Positions 11,445 through 18,868 of a stretch of DNA of 32,890 bases are shown piece after piece. How positions within the stretch are numbered: the stretch's first letter is position 1; every line of letters begins with the position of its first letter. The notes under the pieces were generated by a model. It searched no databases, was not told the DNA's origin, and saw only the letters and a program-made list of their open reading frames with translations. The translations under genes were made by a program, and so were the position numbers. The stretch covers positions 1 to 32,890 of the forward strand of contig JAFKGG010000391.1 in the NCBI GenBank assembly GCA_017307915.1, in the 5' to 3' direction. This stretch comes from Burkholderiales bacterium. GTDB lineage: Bacteria; Pseudomonadota; Gammaproteobacteria; Burkholderiales; Burkholderiaceae_E.

Positions 11445-12845
11445 TCAACGTGCCGCACGCGCGGCATTGGCACCCGCAAGACGGCCGAAGATCGCCGCCT
11501 TGGCCAGCGAGCTGCCGCTCAGGTAGGCGGTGCCGTGCAGTCCACCGGTCACTTCTCCTGCGGCGAACAGGCCCGCGATCGCTTGCCCATGCACGTCGAG
11601 CACACGGGTCTGGTCATCGACTGCGATACCGCCGTAGGTCGAGAGCAAGGCGGTCGTACATGGATAGATGTAGAACGGTGCGCGTGCGATCGGCGTGAGT
11701 TCGCCGATCGCGCCGATCAGATGCATGCGTCCGAATTCAGGATCGTGACCTGCCTGAACGAAGCCGTTGTAGCGTGCGACGGTTGCCTCCAGTGCATCCG
11801 GATCGAGGCCAACGGTCTGCGCTAGCTCCGCTATCGTGCCGGCCGTGCGTACCAAGCCCTTCTCGAAGCCCGCGCGGAAGTCGCGCGGCATCATGCCCGG
11901 CACCGAGGCGTCCATGGTGTTCTGGTCGAATACCTGGAAGGCGACGGCGTCGGGCTGTTCCAGGCACAGGCGCCCGGTGATCTTGTAGGAGCCCGACTCG
12001 TCGGCGAAGCGGCGCGCATGCCGGTTCACGGCGATGCCGCCCTTGAAGATCGGATGCATGAGGATGCTGCCGCGACCCGAACGGTCGGCAAGATCAGGGT
12101 AGTGATTCAGCGATGCGCCGAAGGTGCCTGACAGCCAGCCGGTATCGATGAGGTCTGCACCCAATGCCCAGGCCATCAGCAGGCCGTCGCCTTCATTGGC
12201 CATGCCGCCCATGCGCACGGCATTGACGAACTCCGGCGCGAACTTCTCGATCAAGCGATCAGAGCGCGCGAAGCCTCCGGTACAGATGACCACGCCACCG
12301 TTGACGGCCGTGCGAAGCTCGTCGCCGCCGTGTTGATACGCCACGCGGCGCACTCGGCCATCCGTATCGCGCTCCAGGCGCAAGCCTCGCGCATCGGCCA
12401 CGAAGCAGGCCTTGTCGCAGCCAAGCAAGCGATCATGCAAGACCGTGACCACGTGCGCGCCGCTGATCGGGTGGCTGCGCGGAACGCTTTGGTAAGTGCT
12501 GGCCTCGACGCGCTCGAAGCGGAATCCGAGCCCCACCATCCACTCATAGGTGGCGAGTTGCAGCCGCACGTAGGCATCGATGAGATCTTCGCGCGCCTTG
12601 CCGCCGCCGGCATCGATCAGGTCGCGGCGCAGCCGCTCCAGCGAATCGTCGATGCCCAGCTTTTTCTGCAGCGGCGTTGCGGCAAATGCGAAGGAGCCTG
12701 GGCCGCTGGCCGTGCTGCCGCCGAAGTTGTCAGCCTTTTCCAGCAGCAGCACGCTGGCGCCGTTTTCGGCCGCGCTCAGGGCGGCGCAATGCCCGGCGAG
12801 CCCCGCGCCCAGCACGACGACGTCGACGGTTTCAGGAATGCTCAT
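11445..12845 (-). CDS. FAD-dependent oxidoreductase of the FAD_binding_2 (fumarate reductase/ketosteroid dehydrogenase) family
   Basis: A 466-residue flavoprotein. Residues 8-36 form the dinucleotide-binding fold with GAGLAG (13-18) and Glu36 at the end of beta-2. The mid-region NEGDGLLMAWALGA and the C-terminal FAD segment with GEVTGGLHG and YLSGSSL (about 424-450) are hallmarks of the family that includes fumarate reductase flavoproteins, 3-ketosteroid Delta1-dehydrogenase and tricarballylate dehydrogenase. These enzymes introduce or reduce a C=C bond next to a carbonyl or carboxyl group. No haem-binding CXXCH and no signal peptide are seen, so it is a cytosolic single-domain form. It sits between two related SDRs (gaps 12 and 18 nt), suggesting successive redox steps on one substrate. 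Exact reaction unknown. Confidence 0.88.
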   Translation of the reverse strand: MSIPETVDVVVLGAGLAGHCAALSAAENGASVLLLEKADNFGGSTASGPGSFAFAATPLQKKLGIDDSLERLRRDLIDAGGGKAREDLIDAYVRLQLATYEWMVGLGFRFERVEASTYQSVPRSHPISGAHVVTVLHDRLLGCDKACFVADARGLRLERDTDGRVRRVAYQHGGDELRTAVNGGVVICTGGFARSDRLIEKFAPEFVNAVRMGGMANEGDGLLMAWALGADLIDTGWLSGTFGASLNHYPDLADRSGRGSILMHPIFKGGIAVNRHARRFADESGSYKITGRLCLEQPDAVAFQVFDQNTMDASVPGMMPRDFRAGFEKGLVRTAGTIAELAQTVGLDPDALEATVARYNGFVQAGHDPEFGRMHLIGAIGELTPIARAPFYIYPCTTALLSTYGGIAVDDQTRVLDVHGQAIAGLFAAGEVTGGLHGTAYLSGSSLAKAAIFGRLAGANAARAAR

Positions 12846-12857
12846 AGCTGGCGCACC

Positions 12858-13625
12858 TCAGTTCATTGAATAGCCGCCGTTCACGTCGACGGTGGCACCG
12901 GTCATGAAGGCGCTGCCTTCCGAGGTCAGATACATGACGGCAGCCGTGACGTCCGCCGGCACGCCGACGCGGCCGACGGCGGATTTCGCTGAATAAGCCG
13001 CATCGACGTCGGCGCCTGTCTGTACGGTCATCGGCGTGGCGATGCGCCCGGGCGCGACACAGTTGACCGTGATGCCCGAGCTGGCGACCTCATGCGCGAG
13101 GCCGCGCGAAAAGCCGAGCACGGCGCTCTTCGATGCCGCGTAGTGGGCATTGGAGCGCTCGGTGCGCGCTCTCGCGGCCTGCGAAGCAATGTTCACGATG
13201 CGGCCCCAGCGCGCGCGCTGCATGCCCGGAATGCAGGCGCGGCACAGCAGGAATGCGGACGCGACGTTGGTCGTGATGACGCGCCGCCAATCGGATGGGT
13301 CCATGTCGACCACCGCAGTTTTGTGCGCGCCCTTGCGGCCGGTGATGCCGGCGCCGTTGACCAGAATGCCGACGTCGCCCCATGCCTCCTCGATGGCGGC
13401 GATCGTGCGCTGCACGGCGGCCTCGTCCGTCACGTCCAGACAGTGCGCTGCTGCCGTGGTGCCGCGCGCTTGCAGCGTTGCCGCCGACCTTGCCACGTCA
13501 TCGGCACGATCCAGCAGCGCAACCCGGTGCCCCAGCGACGCGAGCGCTGCCGCGATGTCGTATCCCAAACCCTGCGCAGCGCCGGTGACCACCGCAACGC
13601 GCTCGATGCTCTTGTCTGGTGTCAT
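12858..13625 (-). CDS. SDR-family NAD(P)-dependent oxidoreductase (SDR2)
   Basis: A classical SDR of 255 residues with TGAAQGLG (14-21), Asp39 after beta-2 (NAD(H) preference expected), NGAG in place of NNAG (90-93), Ser148, Tyr162 and Lys166 (YAASK), and a C-terminal DVNGG. It is the closer relative of SDR1 within the window and may have arisen by duplication, with the flavoprotein gene now between them. The upstream hydrolase stop is 13 nt away and the flavoprotein start is 12 nt downstream, so it is firmly inside the operon. Substrate unknown; a hydroxyacid or cyclic alcohol is a guess from context only. Confidence 0.9.
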   Translation of the reverse strand: MTPDKSIERVAVVTGAAQGLGYDIAAALASLGHRVALLDRADDVARSAATLQARGTTAAAHCLDVTDEAAVQRTIAAIEEAWGDVGILVNGAGITGRKGAHKTAVVDMDPSDWRRVITTNVASAFLLCRACIPGMQRARWGRIVNIASQAARARTERSNAHYAASKSAVLGFSRGLAHEVASSGITVNCVAPGRIATPMTVQTGADVDAAYSAKSAVGRVGVPADVTAAVMYLTSEGSAFMTGATVDVNGGYSMN

Positions 13626-13638
13626 GTTCGATCGCTCG

Positions 13639-14769
13639 TCATCGGGCCTGTGCGGACATCCAATCGGCCATCGCGGCGGCGGCTTGGGCGACCAGATGTT
13701 CCTGACCCTTGAGGTAGTGATTGCCGCCCTTGAGCTGCAGGTTTTCGACGCGGCCTTCGGCCGCGCGCGACCAGCGTGCGATGGTGCTGGGGAAGACCGA
13801 TCCGTCGGCCGTATGCTCGATCTGCAGCACCGGTACCGTCGTGCGTTGCAGATTGGCGGGGCCGTCGGCGCGGCTCAGCGGCGACCATTGACTGAGCCAT
13901 GAGGTAAGCGTGCAGAAGCGGCCGAGGCAGTTCGGCCCGTAGTTCACGCTGCGCGCGTCGTCGCCCCGGTTGCCGCCGGGCTGCCTGTCGTTGGCATCCA
14001 GGTGCAGGTCGATGTAGCGCGGGTCGGCATAGGTACGATGCACGATGAAGGCTTCGTCGCGTGCGCTGTCGGTCTCGCGCAGCCATGCGAGCCGCGCCTG
14101 CACTCGCGCCGTGATGCGATCCATGCGATTCGCCTGGGCCGTGCGCACGCGCTGGACGAAATCGTCATCGAAGGGTGGGCTGCGGTCTGCCGCGTAAATG
14201 TCGAGCGCAGCAGCGGCCGCGAGCGGATCGCTCTCATCGATGACCGATGCGTCAAGCATGTCGCGCAGCAACTGCGAGCGGCCAAGATGCGCGGCATTGA
14301 GCGCGATGCCGTCGACGGGGGGCAGGTGGGCGGGTTCGATGGACACGGGGTCGCCGGCCGGCGTGTCCGTGATCGTCAGATCTTCTGCTTGCGCCTGGTA
14401 GAAAGCGCACAGCGCCGCGCCGCCCGAATTGCCGATCAGGTAGACGGCTGCATAGCCGCGCTCGCGCAGCATTCGCACGCCCGCGCCGAGATCCTGAATG
14501 ACGCGCTCCATGATGAGCGTGCTGTCGTTGTTCACGTAGCGCGAATTCAGCGCGAGCAGGTCGACGCCGCGGGCCGCCAATGGGTCGACGAGGTAGTGGC
14601 CCATGAAGTTGCTGGCCGGATGCATCACGATGGCGGCGACGCGGTTTCCGGCGGCATGGCCCAACACGCCGTACACGCGCGGCCAGTTCATCTGAAGGCC
14701 GGATTGGCTCTCCAGCGCCGTGCCGGGAGGCACCGGCAGGCTGACGAATTCGCGCGCAGCCGCCTTCAT
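13639..14769 (-). CDS. Alpha/beta-hydrolase fold protein
   Basis: A 376-residue predicted serine hydrolase. The nucleophile elbow GNSGG (113-117) places Ser115 as nucleophile, with likely partners Asp322 (EHTADGSVF) and His351 (GGNHYLKG). An HPAS sequence (50-53) probably forms the oxyanion region. It resembles acyl- or C-C-bond hydrolases more than lipases, but I cannot name the substrate. A long insert (about 125-300) probably makes a lid. Its ATG overlaps the TGA of the upstream VOC gene by 4 nt (14766-14769), a sign of translational coupling and shared function. SDR2 follows after 13 nt. No signal peptide, so cytosolic. Confidence 0.85.
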   Translation of the reverse strand: MKAAAREFVSLPVPPGTALESQSGLQMNWPRVYGVLGHAAGNRVAAIVMHPASNFMGHYLVDPLAARGVDLLALNSRYVNNDSTLIMERVIQDLGAGVRMLRERGYAAVYLIGNSGGAALCAFYQAQAEDLTITDTPAGDPVSIEPAHLPPVDGIALNAAHLGRSQLLRDMLDASVIDESDPLAAAAALDIYAADRSPPFDDDFVQRVRTAQANRMDRITARVQARLAWLRETDSARDEAFIVHRTYADPRYIDLHLDANDRQPGGNRGDDARSVNYGPNCLGRFCTLTSWLSQWSPLSRADGPANLQRTTVPVLQIEHTADGSVFPSTIARWSRAAEGRVENLQLKGGNHYLKGQEHLVAQAAAAMADWMSAQAR

Positions 14770-15323
14770 TTCCGATACTTCCTCAGCACGGAGGCCATCT
14801 GCTCATGCGCCGTCTGTGCGGCATGCTCAAACACCTCGGGCGGCGACTTTTCCCACGCCAGTTCGAGACGGATGCCGTTGGGGTCGAAGAAGTAGATCGA
14901 ATCGAAAGTGCCGTGCTGGCTGGGGCCCAGCACATCCACCCCGGCAGCCTCGAGCCTGGCCTTGGCCTGGTGCAATGCTTCCCGACTGTCGACCTGGAGC
15001 GCGAGGTGATTGACCCATGCCGGCGTGTCCGGGTCGGGCGTGCAACTTCTGCCGTCGAACAGATCGAAGAAGGCGAGGTAGGAACCGTCCCCCATTTCGA
15101 AAAAGATGTGCAGATAAGGCTGGTATTCCCCGGTGCTCGGCACGTGCTCATGGCTGACGACGCAGGCCAGTGGCAATCCGAGCACGTCCTCGTAGAAGCG
15201 CACCGTTTCTTCGGCGTCGCGGCACCGGTATGCGAAGTGGTGCAGACGATGAATGATTGGAAAGCCCGAGTCGATCCGCCGTGCGGCAGGCGCTCTCGGA
15301 CTGAATCTTGAAGGAGTGATCAT
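14766..15323 (-). CDS. VOC-superfamily protein (glyoxalase/extradiol dioxygenase fold)
   Basis: A 185-residue vicinal-oxygen-chelate protein with two beta-alpha-beta3 modules. Module 1 (about 25-90) begins HRLHHFAY and contains FYEDVLGL; module 2 (about 103-158) begins VNHLALQV and ends FFDPNGIRLELAW. Candidate metal ligands are His28 or His29, His106 and Glu154. Such proteins act as ring-cleaving dioxygenases, lyases, isomerases or glyoxalases; the sequence does not decide which. The start is ATG 15323, with GAGG a few nt upstream on the minus strand. It is the first gene of the operon, and the IclR-type operator pair lies directly upstream. It overlaps the hydrolase by 4 nt, so the hydrolase may act on its product. 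Confidence 0.85.
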   Translation of the reverse strand: MITPSRFSPRAPAARRIDSGFPIIHRLHHFAYRCRDAEETVRFYEDVLGLPLACVVSHEHVPSTGEYQPYLHIFFEMGDGSYLAFFDLFDGRSCTPDPDTPAWVNHLALQVDSREALHQAKARLEAAGVDVLGPSQHGTFDSIYFFDPNGIRLELAWEKSPPEVFEHAAQTAHEQMASVLRKYRK

Positions 15324-15333
15324 GTTTGCCTCG

Positions 15334-15350
15334 TATTCATTGTATGAATA
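15334..15350. promoter_or_regulatory. Operator palindrome upstream of the VOC operon (strong site)
   Basis: A perfect 17-bp palindrome, TATTCAT-TGT-ATGAATA, 11 nt upstream of the VOC start codon. The same architecture recurs before the divergent racemase gene. Its position over the presumed 5' leader suggests repression. The neighbouring IclR protein is the likely binder (inference). Confidence 0.7.
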
Positions 15351-15353
15351 AGT

Positions 15354-15370
15354 TATTTTTTGTATGAATA
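15354..15370. promoter_or_regulatory. Second, degenerate operator copy of the VOC operon
   Basis: TATTTTT-TGT-ATGAATA. The right arm and centre, TGTATGAATA, repeat the first site exactly, 20 bp away, about two helical turns. The left arm matches 5 of 7. The spacing puts both copies on one DNA face, as expected for cooperative dimers. Confidence 0.6.
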
Positions 15371-15598
15371 ATCATGGCGCAACGAGTTCTGCGTGTCAAC
15401 GCACATGCCGTGTTCGATGGCGTGCGAACCCGAGCGGGGTCGCGCGACATCAAGCGCGGTATGAGGTGGAAAAGGGGGCGATCACCCGAGCAGGGTGACC
15501 GCAATGTCGGGCGCGAGCGGGGCTGCGCAGTCTCGGCTCTGCGAGCTCTTGGCGAGCGCGCTCGACACCGCGTCGCTGAAGCTGTACGTGAGCCTGCG

Positions 15599-15618
15599 CT
15601 GCCCCTGGTTTGGGGCAG
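15599..15618 (-). terminator. Hairpin downstream of iclR (weak terminator candidate)
   Basis: CTGCCCC (15599-15605) pairs with GGGGCAG (15612-15618) around 6 nt, 33 nt beyond the iclR stop. No T-run follows on the minus strand. The remaining 280 nt between the VOC operators and the iclR stop hold no gene I can support. Confidence 0.35.
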
Positions 15619-15651
15619 GAATGTGTTCGTTCAGCGGGACGAGCTGTGTGC

Positions 15652-16446
15652 TCAGGCGATGGAGAGTGACTGCGCCAGTTCCACCAGTTGCGGGCCAATC
15701 TCCCGATCGAGAAGCTGCGGCGAAAAGCGCGAGCGCGATCCTCCGAAACTCAGGCTCGCTACCGGTGTACCGCCGGGCCCCATGACGGGCACGGAAATCG
15801 CGTTGATCTCGGGATGCAGCACGCCTTTATTGAGGATCCAGCCTTTGGACGGAAAGCGTGCCAGAGCGGCAGTCAGCGGCTTCTGCACGCGTTCGTATTC
15901 CTCGGGCATGCGCTGCCTGGCGGTGCGCAGCAGCGCGGCACGTTCCTTTTCCGGCAGACCTGCGAGAAGACCCCAGCCCATGGCGGATGCCAGCAGCGAT
16001 ACGTGCGATCCGATGCGCAGATCGGAAAAGATGATGGCACCGCCCTCGACGCGGTGGATGTAAACCATCTCAAGTTCCTGCCGTACGCCCAGCGAAACGG
16101 CGCCGGGGTAACGGCGAGCCAGCGCATCCATCCCCGGTTTGGCGAGTTCGGCGAGCGGCCGGCGCGCGATGGCTGCGTGCCCGAGCCTGAGCACGGCCAG
16201 CGCCGGGCGCATGCGATCTTCGTCGGTCCGCTCCAGAAAGCCCAGCTTGATCATCGTATGGCACAAGCGCCAGACCGTCGGTTGCGGCAGCCCCGACGCC
16301 TTGGCGATCTGACTCACGGTCAGCGCCGCCGGCGATTCGCCGCAAAGAAGCAGGATGTTCAAGCCGCGCGCCAGCGCGGTCACGAAAAGCGGGTCTTTTT
16401 CGTCGAGATCGTTGCCGTCTTCCGTTTCGATCTTCTTCCTGATCAT
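15652..16446 (-). CDS. IclR-family transcriptional regulator
   Basis: A 264-residue regulator with an N-terminal winged helix-turn-helix (about 22-80: ALARGLNILLL, LTVSQIAKASGLPQPTVWRLC) and a C-terminal effector-binding domain (about 95-260, ending with the conserved GPQLVELAQSLS region). IclR proteins bind as dimers or tetramers to paired palindromes and respond to small carboxylates or aromatics. The gene lies between the catabolic operon and a divergent racemase-like gene, and both flanking promoters carry matching tandem palindromes. One set is 48 nt upstream of this gene's start, so autoregulation is likely. ATG 16446 is the only start before the conserved domain. Confidence 0.93.
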   Translation of the reverse strand: MIRKKIETEDGNDLDEKDPLFVTALARGLNILLLCGESPAALTVSQIAKASGLPQPTVWRLCHTMIKLGFLERTDEDRMRPALAVLRLGHAAIARRPLAELAKPGMDALARRYPGAVSLGVRQELEMVYIHRVEGGAIIFSDLRIGSHVSLLASAMGWGLLAGLPEKERAALLRTARQRMPEEYERVQKPLTAALARFPSKGWILNKGVLHPEINAISVPVMGPGGTPVASLSFGGSRSRFSPQLLDREIGPQLVELAQSLSIA

Positions 16447-16473
16447 TGCCGATTTCCGTATTGTTTTAAACTT

Positions 16474-16490
16474 AATTCATTATACGGTTT
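16474..16490. promoter_or_regulatory. Degenerate operator half-site in the iclR/racemase intergenic region
   Basis: AATTCAT (6 of 7 to the TATTCAT arm) followed by TAT and a poorly matching right arm. Its centre is exactly 20 bp from that of the better site at 16494-16510, repeating the layout of the VOC promoter. Confidence 0.5.
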
Positions 16491-16493
16491 ATT

Positions 16494-16510
16494 TATTCAT
16501 CAGACGAATA
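16494..16510. promoter_or_regulatory. Operator palindrome between iclR and the racemase-like gene
   Basis: TATTCAT-CAG-ACGAATA is identical in layout to the VOC-operon site, with one arm mismatch. It ends 7 nt before the racemase start codon and touches its AAAGG, so a bound regulator would block expression. It is 48 nt from the iclR start, allowing control in both directions. Confidence 0.65.
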
Positions 16511-16517
16511 AAAGGCC

Positions 16518-17315
16518 ATGAAGATCTTCTACCAATCGATGACGCCGGTCGGCGACCTGGCGGGTTATGCCTCGGCCCTGCAGCAGCATGCCGCGCTGCT
16601 GTGCCCGCAGGCCGAGCTTCGGCTGAACGGCATGCCTGCGGCGCTGTTCGAAGGCAGCAGTCCTACCGAGGTCTACCGTTATCCCTATGCCAAGCACAAG
16701 ATCGCGTCCGCTGTGCTCGACATCGCCCGGCAGGTCGAAAAGGAAGGATACGATGCTTTCGTACTCGGCAGCTTCAGCGAACCCTTTCTGCCCGAGCTGC
16801 GCTCGATCCTGGACATTCCGGTCACCTCCATGGCGGAGAGCAGCGCGCTCGTCGCGTGCTCGCTGGCCGACAAGTTCGCCTTCGTCTCGCTGTCGGCCGT
16901 CAGCGCACGCCGCCTGAAGCCGATCATCGACAAGCATGGCCTGGGCGCGCGGGTGTGCGGCTTTCACGCGCTGCCGCGGCCGGTCAACGAACATGCGCTG
17001 AACGCCGCGTTCGACGATTCGGCGGCTTTGGTGGCCAACTTCACCGAGGCGGCGCGCGTGGCGATCGACGGCGGCGCCGATCTGGTCGTTCCGGCCGAGG
17101 GCGTGCTCACCGAAGTGCTTTTTTTCGCGGGCGTACGCGCGATCGATGGTGCGACGGTGATGGATTGCGTGGGCGCCACCCTGTGCCACACCGAGATGCT
17201 GGTCAATCTTCAGCGGCGCGGCGGGCTCGGCGTCGGTCGCCGATGGGCCTGGTTGAAGCCGCCGGCCGCTCTGCTCGAGCGTATTGACGGCGATCTGGGT
17301 GGGCGTGTCTCCTGA
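16518..17315 (+). CDS. Asp/Glu/hydantoin racemase-fold protein lacking the catalytic cysteines
   Basis: A 265-residue protein with the two-lobed Asp/Glu racemase-superfamily layout: MKIFYQSMTPVG start, then EGYDAFVLGSFSEP (76-89), IPVTSMAESSA (100-110) and GGADLVVPAEGVLTEV (185-200). Typical members carry one Cys at each of the two strand ends, about where Ser85 and Ala193/Glu194 stand here, so ordinary two-Cys racemase chemistry is unlikely. Relatives include hydantoin racemase, maleate isomerase and arylmalonate decarboxylase. The start is ATG 16518; AAAGG is only 2 nt away, so initiation may be weak or controlled. It is transcribed divergently from iclR across shared operators and is probably part of the same catabolic regulon. 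Confidence 0.75.
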   Translation: MKIFYQSMTPVGDLAGYASALQQHAALLCPQAELRLNGMPAALFEGSSPTEVYRYPYAKHKIASAVLDIARQVEKEGYDAFVLGSFSEPFLPELRSILDIPVTSMAESSALVACSLADKFAFVSLSAVSARRLKPIIDKHGLGARVCGFHALPRPVNEHALNAAFDDSAALVANFTEAARVAIDGGADLVVPAEGVLTEVLFFAGVRAIDGATVMDCVGATLCHTEMLVNLQRRGGLGVGRRWAWLKPPAALLERIDGDLGGRVS

Positions 17316-17501
17316 TAGAGCACTGGATCCTTTCATGGCTTGTGTTCACGGTTGATCAGGGGCTTGTTGCGCTTGGCCCAAGCTCGCATCTTGCGAGAGC
17401 GGGGGGCCGGTTCGGAGCGCATTCTCGCGGCGCTTCACGGGGCTCATAGCCCATCTCCTGGCCTGTTCGGGTGGGCCAAACACCGGGGAAATTCTGAATC
17501 G

Positions 17502-17738
17502 ATGCGGGCCGAGCTGCGCATTGAACGCTTGCGTCGACTCGATGCTCAACGCTTTGCGCTAGCCGTCGCCGAGCTTTCCGGCGATGTGTTGCAACTGGAA
17601 GTCGCTGAAGGCCGCGCCATCCTCAAGATCGAGAGCAACCGGTTCTGGAAAAACATCGAAACCTATGAGCCCGCGGTCGACGACGCCTTCGCTTCAGCCT
17701 GGTCCGCCGTGCTGGCGCTTCATCGCGCGATACCGTGA
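17502..17738 (+). CDS. Small hypothetical protein
   Basis: A 78-residue ORF that I do not recognise. From ATG 17502 it reads as a compact, charged, non-membrane protein (MRAELRIERLRRLDAQRF; then VLQLEVAEGRAILKI). Codon choice looks fairly coding-like, with many G/C third positions. GGGGAA lies about 10 nt upstream. The frame is open back to a TTG at 17340, but that stretch looks non-coding. It sits alone between the racemase-like gene and a TetR regulator and may be a genuine small gene or the tail of a decayed one. The 185 nt before it hold no other feature I can support. Confidence 0.4.
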   Translation: MRAELRIERLRRLDAQRFALAVAELSGDVLQLEVAEGRAILKIESNRFWKNIETYEPAVDDAFASAWSAVLALHRAIP

Positions 17739-17799
17739 ACGAACGAGTCGCGTGGGCGCTATAGTGTTCGACGAATGCGGCCCCGAGTAGCCATCACCC

Positions 17800-18426
17800 A
17801 TGATTCCCAGTTCGACAACCGCGGCGCCAGCGGCAGCTCCCGAGGCCATCCCCGGCGGGAAATCGGCCCAGACCCGAAAGCGCATCCTCGATGCTGCAGC
17901 GCAAGTCTTTGTCGCCCGCGGGTACAAGGCTGCGAGCCTGTCGGAGATCGCACAGGCCGCTTCGATGAAAGCCGGCAGCCTGTACTTTCACTTCGGATCG
18001 AAAGACGAACTGATCTGCGAAGTACTTCAGGAAGGCGTGATGCGGACCTTGAAGGCAGTTAGTGATGCGGTCGATGCCCAGGGCCCCGAAGCAACGGCAC
18101 GGCAGCGTCTGTGCACCGCGATCGATTCCCACATCGCCGCTCTTCGGGGCCACGCCAATTACGGTGCGGCCGTGATCCGCATCGTCGAGGAAATCTCGCC
18201 GGCGGTTCGCGACCGGTTCATGAGCCGCAACAAGGCCTACACGGACTATTGGAACGGCTTGATCCGGCAGGCGCAAAGGGAAGCTTGTCTGGCACCTGGC
18301 ATAGAACCCAGGATCATCCGCCGCATTCTATTTGGCGCGATGAACAGCTTCGACATCCGGAACATGTCCGCTGAAATGGAAGCGGAGGCGAGAAAGGCAC
18401 TGTTCCTACTCCTTGGCCTGGATTGA
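17800..18426 (+). CDS. TetR-family transcriptional regulator
   Basis: A 208-residue regulator with a TetR DNA-binding domain at about 25-72: RKRILDAAAQVFVARGY, then SLSEIAQAASMKAGSLYFHFGSKDEL. The C-terminal ligand domain (about 80-205) is all-helical. An Ala/Pro-rich N-terminal tail of about 20 residues is disordered-looking. There is no adjacent divergent target gene, so what it controls is unclear; it may act at a distance or have lost its partner in rearrangements around the neighbouring insertion-sequence remnant. It converges on vapC with a 37-nt gap. Confidence 0.9.
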   Translation: MIPSSTTAAPAAAPEAIPGGKSAQTRKRILDAAAQVFVARGYKAASLSEIAQAASMKAGSLYFHFGSKDELICEVLQEGVMRTLKAVSDAVDAQGPEATARQRLCTAIDSHIAALRGHANYGAAVIRIVEEISPAVRDRFMSRNKAYTDYWNGLIRQAQREACLAPGIEPRIIRRILFGAMNSFDIRNMSAEMEAEARKALFLLLGLD

Positions 18427-18463
18427 CGTCGCGTGATTTCGGCAGGCGGCTTGGTAAGCTGCG

Positions 18464-18868
18464 CTACCTTTCCAGCCAGTTCTCTACCTTGAGGCCACCG
18501 ATCCGGCCGAATTCGCGCGTGTTGTCCGTCACCAGCGTGAGGCCGAGCGCATAGGCGTGCGCGGCGATCAGCAGATCGTTCATGCCGATAGGCTGGCCAG
18601 CAGCTTCCAATTCAGCGCGGATGCCGCCGTATTCGGCATCAGCCGGAATGTCCAGCGGCAACACCGGGATCGTTTCAAGCAGGCCTTCCACTTTGGCGAG
18701 CAGCTTGGGCGAGCCCTTCTTTGCGCAGCCATAGCGCAACTCTGCCGCGACGATGATGCTGGTGAAGATGTCCTTCGGCCCGACCTGCTCGACTCGCCGT
18801 GCGGCTGACCCGTCCGGGTCGCGGATCAAGTCGCTGAGGATGTTTGTGTCCAGCAGGTAGCCGTTCAA
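18464..18868 (-). CDS. vapC: VapC-type PIN-domain ribonuclease toxin
   Basis: A 134-residue PIN-domain endoribonuclease, toxin of a type II toxin-antitoxin pair. It cleaves RNA when not held by VapB. The acidic active site is complete: Asp7 (YLLDTNILSDL), Glu43 (AAELRYG), Asp98 (MNDLLIAAHA) and Asp115 (TDNTREF). No ATG or GTG fits the N-terminus. TTG 18868 gives the exact family start and overlaps the vapB stop as TTGA (18865-18868), implying translational coupling. The larger frame running through it to 19195 is a shadow of vapB. The full active site suggests a functional toxin. Confidence 0.88.
   Translation of the reverse strand: MNGYLLDTNILSDLIRDPDGSAARRVEQVGPKDIFTSIIVAAELRYGCAKKGSPKLLAKVEGLLETIPVLPLDIPADAEYGGIRAELEAAGQPIGMNDLLIAAHAYALGLTLVTDNTREFGRIGGLKVENWLER

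Noticed and set aside
15374-16063. A 229-codon plus-strand frame opposite iclR
   Set aside because: It is antisense to the well-supported IclR regulator and has no domain signature; its 5' part covers only the VOC-iclR gap.
17327-17440. A short minus-strand frame ending in a Lys/Arg/Asn-rich tail beside the racemase-like gene
   Set aside because: It looks a little like the end of a protein, but it is under 40 codons after the nearest in-frame stop and has no recognisable motif.
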